Assembly (NCBI GenBank): GCA_021200895.1
Contig: JAJQFX010000020.1
Span: 1 to 17,012 of the forward strand
Length of the DNA: 17,012 nt
Direction: 5' to 3'
Source of the DNA: Clostridiales bacterium
Lineage (GTDB): Bacteria > Bacillota > Clostridia > Oscillospirales > Oscillospiraceae
Shown here: positions 14,115-17,012 of the stretch, piece by piece
Numbering within the stretch: the first letter of the stretch is position 1
How the letters are laid out: every line of letters starts with the position of its first letter
Position numbers and translations under genes: made by a program
Notes under the pieces: model-generated
The model's database searches: none
Told to the model about the DNA's origin: nothing
What the model saw: only the letters and a program-made list of their open reading frames with translations

Positions 14115-14874
14115 CACTTTCTTTCTCCATGGTAGGAAGTAAGCCCTCCTCTTTCAGTTTCCCATACAGGAACAGCCGCCCTCTCTGCGTCCATTCCGTC
14201 TGCATTTTTGTCTCCATTGCCCCATTACTAAGCGGAATCAGGATTGTCCGGCTGTATGCGTACCCCTTGTTTTGATATTTTGCATAGAGTACCCACTGTG
14301 TCCCGACACGGTACTGGATACCCATGTCCCGCAGCTTCCGGTTGAACGCCACTGCGCTCATTCCATAGTCCTTTGCAATCTGCGTAGTCAGCACCAGCGA
14401 CTGTGATTGCAGGACATAATCCATATACCGGGCTTTCGGCTGCAGCCTGCTAATCATCTGCTCCCTGTCTTCCAGCTGCGCCCCCAGGTTCGTGTTCTGC
14501 TGCTTCAACTGCTCCACAGTCCGGTTCGCCATTTGGAGCGCCCGCGCCATCACAAGTTCCGGCGTGTTCCACGCTTCCTCGACCTGGATAAAATACCGCC
14601 TAAACTTCCGTCCGAGTTCCGTGCGCTGAATCATGCACAATTCCTTCGCCATTGGAATGGTCAGTTCATGATCCACTTTGTTCTGACCGCCGTGCATCTC
14701 GCTATCCAAATTTGAATAGCGAGTTTTATAATCTGTTCCTTCCGCAAATCCATACTCACACATACGTTTAAACCAGGTAGAGTATTGTGTGCTGATGCCA
14801 AGCGCCGCGTGAAGCTCCCGCCCGCTTACCATAGGCTGATCGCCCTCATAGTTAATCTGAATCAATTCGTCCAT
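14089..14874 (-). CDS. Phage-type antirepressor, AntA plus KilAC (ANT) domains
   Basis: A 261-aa protein. Residues about 14-95 are the AntA/AntB domain (VSGRELHAALGISTQYSTWF, then DHELTIPMAKELCMIQRTE). A coiled-coil stretch (about 112-146) follows, and the KilAC/ANT domain occupies about 148-245 (VLTTQIAKDYGMSAVAFNRK and GYAYSRTILIPLSNG). Phage antirepressors inactivate CI/LexA-like repressors by binding them; KilAC can also bind DNA. In this element class the gene lies between the initiator and pcfB and may switch transfer genes on, though its target is unknown. AGGAGG sits just before the ATG, 17 bp after the initiator stop. Codons 50-59 contain a 26-bp near-perfect palindrome (14698-14723). 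Confidence 0.88.
   Translation of the reverse strand: MDELIQINYEGDQPMVSGRELHAALGISTQYSTWFKRMCEYGFAEGTDYKTRYSNLDSEMHGGQNKVDHELTIPMAKELCMIQRTELGRKFRRYFIQVEEAWNTPELVMARALQMANRTVEQLKQQNTNLGAQLEDREQMISRLQPKARYMDYVLQSQSLVLTTQIAKDYGMSAVAFNRKLRDMGIQYRVGTQWVLYAKYQNKGYAYSRTILIPLSNGAMETKMQTEWTQRGRLFLYGKLKEEGLLPTMEKESDAVAGGSE
14698..14723. repeat. 26-bp palindrome inside the antirepressor gene
   Basis: CTCGCTAT and ATAGCGAG flank the palindrome CAAATTTG, with one mismatched pair (C/A), giving 26 bp of near-perfect dyad symmetry. On the plus strand it is followed directly by TTTTATAA, so it could also end antisense transcripts. It shares length and the end sequences CTCGCT/AGCGAG with the hairpin at 2469-2494. 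In the protein it encodes part of the variable loop between the two conserved halves of AntA. Confidence 0.6.
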
Positions 14875-14891
14875 TTTACTTCCTCCTGTCT

Positions 14892-15506
14892 TTATCCACC
14901 GCCGCCATACATATCATGGTTGACGAGCGCACTATAATGACTGTTGATCGTCATCGGCGCGTTATATAGCGCCGCAAGCAGATACTGCTTGATGTTGCGG
15001 ATTTTTGTTGTGTTCTCCCTCATGCAGGAAAGCACATATTTGATATGCTCCCCGTTCAGCTTCATCATCTGGCTTTTCACCACCTGGGGCGGCTTGTCGT
15101 CCCCTGAAATCCGGATTGTCTTCCGCTTAGAGCAGACAGCCTCGACCAGCAAGTCCAATATCTCATAGAGCTGTTCCCGCTCATATGGGCAGTCATGGAG
15201 CAATGCATCAAACTCTAGCTGGTCTAAAAAATACGCTTTATAATATGTGTACTCATCCATCCCATCCGTTCCATCTGCCCATCCCCCGGAGTGTCCGGAA
15301 CGATTGATAGATTCAGTATCGTTAAATTCAGTATTATTTATCTCAGTCTTATTTGTGTTTGATTTTCGTGATTCTGGAATCATGGTTTTCATGACCCCAG
15401 AATCATGATTTTCATGATCCCAGAATCCTGATTTTCGGAATACCCCGTTAAAATTCTTCACATAAATCATCGCCGGTTTTCCCTGTCCCGATTTTTTTTC
15501 TTTCAA
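14892..15506 (-). CDS. Replication initiator, C-terminal part after frameshift (DUF6017 region)
   Basis: This 204-aa frame contains SGQGKPAMIYVKNFNGVFRK, the expected continuation of the RepA_N winged helix encoded in the other frame (15448-15807). A repeat-rich linker follows (about 25-66), with Asn-x-Thr-Glu repeats. The C-terminal DUF6017-type domain comes last (YKAYFLDQLEFDALLHDCPY; MKLNGEHIKYVLSCM; RNIKQYLLAALYNAPMTIN). The frames meet at a run of eight A (minus strand, 15499-15492); seven would give one ORF of about 304 aa. The TTG at 15506 has no ribosome binding site, so this part depends on a slip, an indel or error correction. The linker DNA carries 23-bp and 15-bp repeats, a likely internal origin. 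The antirepressor starts 17 bp downstream. Confidence 0.8.
   Translation of the reverse strand: MKEKKSGQGKPAMIYVKNFNGVFRKSGFWDHENHDSGVMKTMIPESRKSNTNKTEINNTEFNDTESINRSGHSGGWADGTDGMDEYTYYKAYFLDQLEFDALLHDCPYEREQLYEILDLLVEAVCSKRKTIRISGDDKPPQVVKSQMMKLNGEHIKYVLSCMRENTTKIRNIKQYLLAALYNAPMTINSHYSALVNHDMYGGGG
15311..15355. repeat. Three AT-rich 15-bp repeats in the initiator gene
   Basis: Units start at 15311, 15326 and 15341. The first two share ATTCAGTAT and agree at 12 of 15 positions; the third keeps TCAGT and TTATTT. In protein they give the Asn-x-Thr-Glu-x repeat of the linker. They lie directly beside the 23-bp repeats in an AT-rich stretch, as duplex-unwinding repeats do next to iterons. Confidence 0.6.
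15361..15436. repeat. 23-bp tandem repeats (iteron candidates) in the initiator gene
   Basis: Three units begin at 15361, 15384 and 15407, and a fourth keeps only its first seven bases (GATTTTC, from 15430). Units 2 and 3 agree at 20 of 23 positions; unit 1 agrees at 17-18 with each. The pattern is GATTTTCATGA, then a short C-rich stretch, then AGAATCAT. As 23 is not divisible by three, each unit is read in a different frame, so DNA rather than protein sequence appears to be conserved. RepA_N plasmid initiators such as pAD1 RepA carry their origin repeats inside the gene, so an internal replication origin is likely. Confidence 0.65.
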
Positions 15507-15807
15507 TCAGACCCTTTGTCTCCAGCTCCACAAGCAGCTTTGTTGCTTTCTGGTTCGCGCACCTCAAGTCTTTCTGAATACTTTCCAGCGTATAATAAAT
15601 AAATACCCTTCCTTCTTCATCAAGCCATTGATTTTTGCTTGACAACTGCACCCTGTCCAACATCAGACCATAAAGGACTTTCGCGGCAATCGACAAATCA
15701 TCAAAATACTGCTCCGTAAAAAGTGCCTTCGGCATCCGATAGAACGTGTACTGGTCGCCCTCATCCCCGTAAATAAACGGAAAATCCAGCTGCTCCTCGC
15801 CGCTCAT
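15448..15807 (-). CDS. Replication initiator RepA_N domain, N-terminal part before frameshift
   Basis: A 119-aa frame starting MSGEEQLDFPFIYGDEGDQY. Residues about 20-105 (FYRMPKALFTEQYFDDLSIA, KVLYGLMLDRVQLS, YYTLESIQKDL, KATKLLVELETKGLIERKK) form the RepA_N winged-helix DNA-binding domain found in Gram-positive plasmid and conjugative element initiators. After ERKK the frame drifts into IGTGKTGDDLCEEF and stops, while the true continuation (SGQGKPAMIYVKNF) lies one base over, past the A8 run. The start overlaps the stop of the Cys-rich gene (ATGA, 15804-15807). A full-length product would start replication of the excised circle. The present frame would yield only a truncated DNA-binding domain, possibly a repressor-like form. 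Confidence 0.85.
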   Translation of the reverse strand: MSGEEQLDFPFIYGDEGDQYTFYRMPKALFTEQYFDDLSIAAKVLYGLMLDRVQLSSKNQWLDEEGRVFIYYTLESIQKDLRCANQKATKLLVELETKGLIERKKIGTGKTGDDLCEEF

Positions 15808-16034
15808 CGTCCCACCTTCATCTCCCGCAAGATTTTCATTAAGCAGTAACCGATGCAGGGAGCGTCCCTTCCATATGGACAGCCCTCGCAGCTCTCCTCA
15901 GGGTCTGTCAACCCCTCTTCTTCCAGATAAAAACAGGTCTCAAGGTCACATCCTTTCCTCCCGCCCAGCCAGAAATAGCAGTAGGCGCAGTCTTTTGGCT
16001 TATCCTCCGCGTACTTCACTTTTCTTTCACCCAT
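15804..16034 (-). CDS. Small Cys-rich protein, probable metal-binding
   Basis: A 76-aa protein with eight Cys at 16, 19, 29, 34, 49, 52, 60 and 64, including two CxxC pairs (CAYC and CEGC), arranged as KDCAYCYFWLGGRKGCDLET and then CPYGRDAPCIGYC. This spacing suggests two zinc knuckles or an iron-sulphur site. There is no signal peptide or membrane helix, so it should be cytoplasmic. It overlaps both neighbours: ATGGGTGA with the upstream 47-aa gene and ATGA with the initiator. This tight placement just before the initiator argues for a regulatory or replication-related role, but I do not recognise a named family. Confidence 0.72.
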   Translation of the reverse strand: MGERKVKYAEDKPKDCAYCYFWLGGRKGCDLETCFYLEEEGLTDPEESCEGCPYGRDAPCIGYCLMKILREMKVGR

Positions 16035-16170
16035 CGTCTGCCGCCTCCTGTTCTCTCTCCCTTATCAACTCATCCATGTGCCGGTCAGACAGCGCCCCGG
16101 CGCGGATACAACAGTACATGATTGCAGCTGACGACAACGCAGCCGTGGCAATCAGAAATTTCACAACCAT
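16027..16170 (-). CDS. 47-aa single-pass membrane peptide, DUF3789-like
   Basis: The peptide begins MVVKFLIATAALSSAAIMYC, one membrane helix, followed by a charged tail (LSDRHMDELIREREQEAADD). A ribosome binding site (AAAGGA, about 16183-16188) lies upstream; an alternative ATG at 16182 touches it and would add MWAR. The stop overlaps the start of the Cys-rich gene by 8 nt, strong evidence that it is translated. Size, helix and a Cys at the helix end recall the tiny DUF3789 proteins of conjugative elements, though this is a loose match. It is the first gene after the terminator and so probably the start of the transfer operon. Confidence 0.6.
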   Translation of the reverse strand: MVVKFLIATAALSSAAIMYCCIRAGALSDRHMDELIREREQEAADDG

Positions 16171-16199
16171 CCGTGCCCACATCCTTTCTGTAGATTTTC

Positions 16200-16245
16200 A
16201 TCAGGCGAGCGCAGCGCGAATCGCATGTTTCCGCACTCACCTGAT
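16200..16245 (-). promoter_or_regulatory. Long stem-loop at the head of the transfer operon
   Basis: ATCAGGTGAGTGC (minus strand, 16245-16233) pairs with GCGCTCGCCTGAT (16212-16200) over 13 bp with two G-U pairs. The loop contains a smaller palindrome, GCGA-A-TCGC. It lies between the upstream terminator and the first small gene, about 12 bases before its ribosome binding site. It could be a leader RNA structure or an operator. No clear promoter was found between 16171 and 16250, although AT-rich TTATAT occurs near 16245. Confidence 0.4.
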
Positions 16246-16250
16246 ATAAC

Positions 16251-16298
16251 AAAAATAAAAAGGGCGCCTGCAAACTTGTACGGTGTCTGCAGACGCCC
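16251..16298 (-). terminator. Rho-independent terminator after the surface-protein gene
   Basis: On the minus strand GGGCGTCTGCA (16298-16288) pairs with TGCAGGCGCCC (16272-16262), 11 bp with one G-T pair, followed at once by TTTTTATTTTT (16261-16251). It lies 22 bp after the Cna_B protein stop and separates that gene from the transfer operon. Confidence 0.88.
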
Positions 16299-16320
16299 AT
16301 AGTCGTCTTATGACTTTACG

Positions 16321-17012
16321 TCATCTGCTCCTTCTCTTCTTCTGTTCCACCAAAAACCATACCAGGCAAAGCGCCATCCCAAGGAGTCCGGTTGCTGCCA
16401 ACGCAAGCCACAGCGCCAGATTGCTCTCATCTCCGGTCTTCGGCGTTTCTGCCGGGATGACTGTCGGGGCTTCATCATCCTCCTCCGGCGCGTGGGTGTT
16501 CGTCACAACAAAGCTGTCATCACCCTCCGTAATCACAGAGGCGTAGCCACTGATTGCGTCTTCTGAGAGCGTGTACACGATTTCCACACCGTCCGCGTAG
16601 ACCGGAATCCCGGTGAAGGTATAGCTCTGGTCAGCCGCATCCTTGGCGATTGTCCCGTAATACACGGAGCCGTCCGATCCGGTCAGAGTCAGGTTCACAT
16701 CTGCGCGAAGCCCGTCTTTATCGTCCTCGTCGTCCCAGACCTTAATGACTGTGATGTCCTTCGTCTCCGGCGTATGGCTGTTTGTGATGGTGAAAACATA
16801 GCCATTCCCTGTGGTTTCTACAGCCGTCTCATAGCCGTCTACTGTGTCTTCCACAACCGAATAAACGATAGTCTCCCCTTCATTCCAGTAAACCGGGAGA
16901 TCGTAAAATACGCAGACCCAGCCGTTTTCCTCTGTCAGCACCGCCTCATAGGTGCTTCCATCTGTACCGGTCAGCGTCACAGTGATGCTCTCCGGACGGA
17001 TGCCGTCCTGGT
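16321..17012 (-). CDS. Cna_B-repeat LPXTG-type surface protein, C-terminal part
   Basis: The gene enters from the right edge and about 229 C-terminal residues are visible. There are two Cna_B-type beta-sandwich repeats; the first starts before the edge (QDGIRPESI, TLTGTDGS), the second reads VIKVWDDEDDKDGLRADVNL and ends VVTNTHAP. Each ends with the typical TITNSHTPE or VVTNTHAPE. Such domains form stalks of Gram-positive adhesins, often locked by Lys-Asn isopeptide bonds. An acidic spacer, the sorting motif TPKTG (16446-16432), a membrane helix (NLALWLALAATGLLGMALCL) and a positively charged tail (EQKKRRSR) follow. TPKTG is a class-B-like variant of LPXTG, so the SrtB of this element may anchor it. 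It may help hold mating cells together; this is inferred. Confidence 0.88.
   Translation of the reverse strand, partial: QDGIRPESITVTLTGTDGSTYEAVLTEENGWVCVFYDLPVYWNEGETIVYSVVEDTVDGYETAVETTGNGYVFTITNSHTPETKDITVIKVWDDEDDKDGLRADVNLTLTGSDGSVYYGTIAKDAADQSYTFTGIPVYADGVEIVYTLSEDAISGYASVITEGDDSFVVTNTHAPEEDDEAPTVIPAETPKTGDESNLALWLALAATGLLGMALCLVWFLVEQKKRRSR

Noticed and set aside
15361..15436. Regularly spaced short repeats that could suggest a CRISPR array
   Set aside because: The repeats are directly adjoining 23-bp units without spacers, lie inside a coding frame, and number only three to four.
16085..16300. 71-codon minus-strand ORF across the terminator and operon leader
   Set aside because: It starts inside the terminator stem and overlaps the better-supported 47-aa gene in another frame.
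1..17012. Relaxase, oriT, integrase or attachment sites expected for a conjugative element
   Set aside because: I found no MobA/relaxase, recombinase, or att-like direct repeats; these genes presumably lie outside the window.

Overview
This window looks like part of an integrated conjugative element of the Tn1549 / C. difficile CTn (CD1107-CD1115) type from a gut Clostridia host, most likely Lachnospiraceae or Oscillospiraceae. The evidence is the set and order of protein families: RepA_N/DUF6017 initiator, AntA/KilAC antirepressor, PcfB, VirD4, Maff2, a TrbL/VirB6-like protein, PrgI-VirB4, class B sortase, NlpC/P60 hydrolase, DUF4315, DUF4366 (CD1107 family) and the start of topB. Assignments come from recognising motifs by eye; no database search was run.

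Almost everything lies on the minus strand, so the transfer region reads right to left. At the right edge is the C-terminal part of a Cna_B-repeat surface protein with a TPKTG sorting motif, closed by a strong terminator (16251-16298). A dense operon follows: a 47-aa membrane peptide, a Cys-rich 76-aa protein, a replication initiator split by a frameshift, an antirepressor, PcfB and VirD4 (the coupling pair), a sigma-region-4-like protein and an alpha-CTD-like protein. After a structured gap of about 310 bp come Maff2, a frameshifted TrbL/VirB6-like channel protein, a PrgI-VirB4 fusion ATPase, sortase B, a small conserved protein (also apparently frameshifted), a long NlpC/P60 cell-wall hydrolase, DUF4315 and DUF4366. 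Many genes overlap by 4-25 nt, indicating translational coupling. Together they encode the coupling protein, ATPase, channel and wall-opening enzyme of a Gram-positive type IV secretion system, plus a sortase and its probable substrate.

At the left end the usual DUF4366-topB junction is interrupted by about 1.1 kb of plus-strand toxin-antitoxin DNA: a complete DinJ/YafQ-type module with promoter and operator, then an orphan antitoxin with an internal deletion. topB itself survives only as its first 59 codons.

The most interesting points are: (1) 23-bp tandem repeats beside AT-rich 15-bp repeats inside the initiator gene, a candidate internal replication origin; (2) three clear and one possible +1 insertions in short homopolymers of minus-strand genes, either assembly errors or decay; (3) two 26-bp palindromes with identical ends 12 kb apart; (4) competing inverted repeats just upstream of a Maff2 start that lacks a ribosome binding site; (5) adjacent, overlapping sigma-like and alpha-CTD-like genes. 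No relaxase, integrase, attachment site, tRNA, rRNA or CRISPR array was seen.
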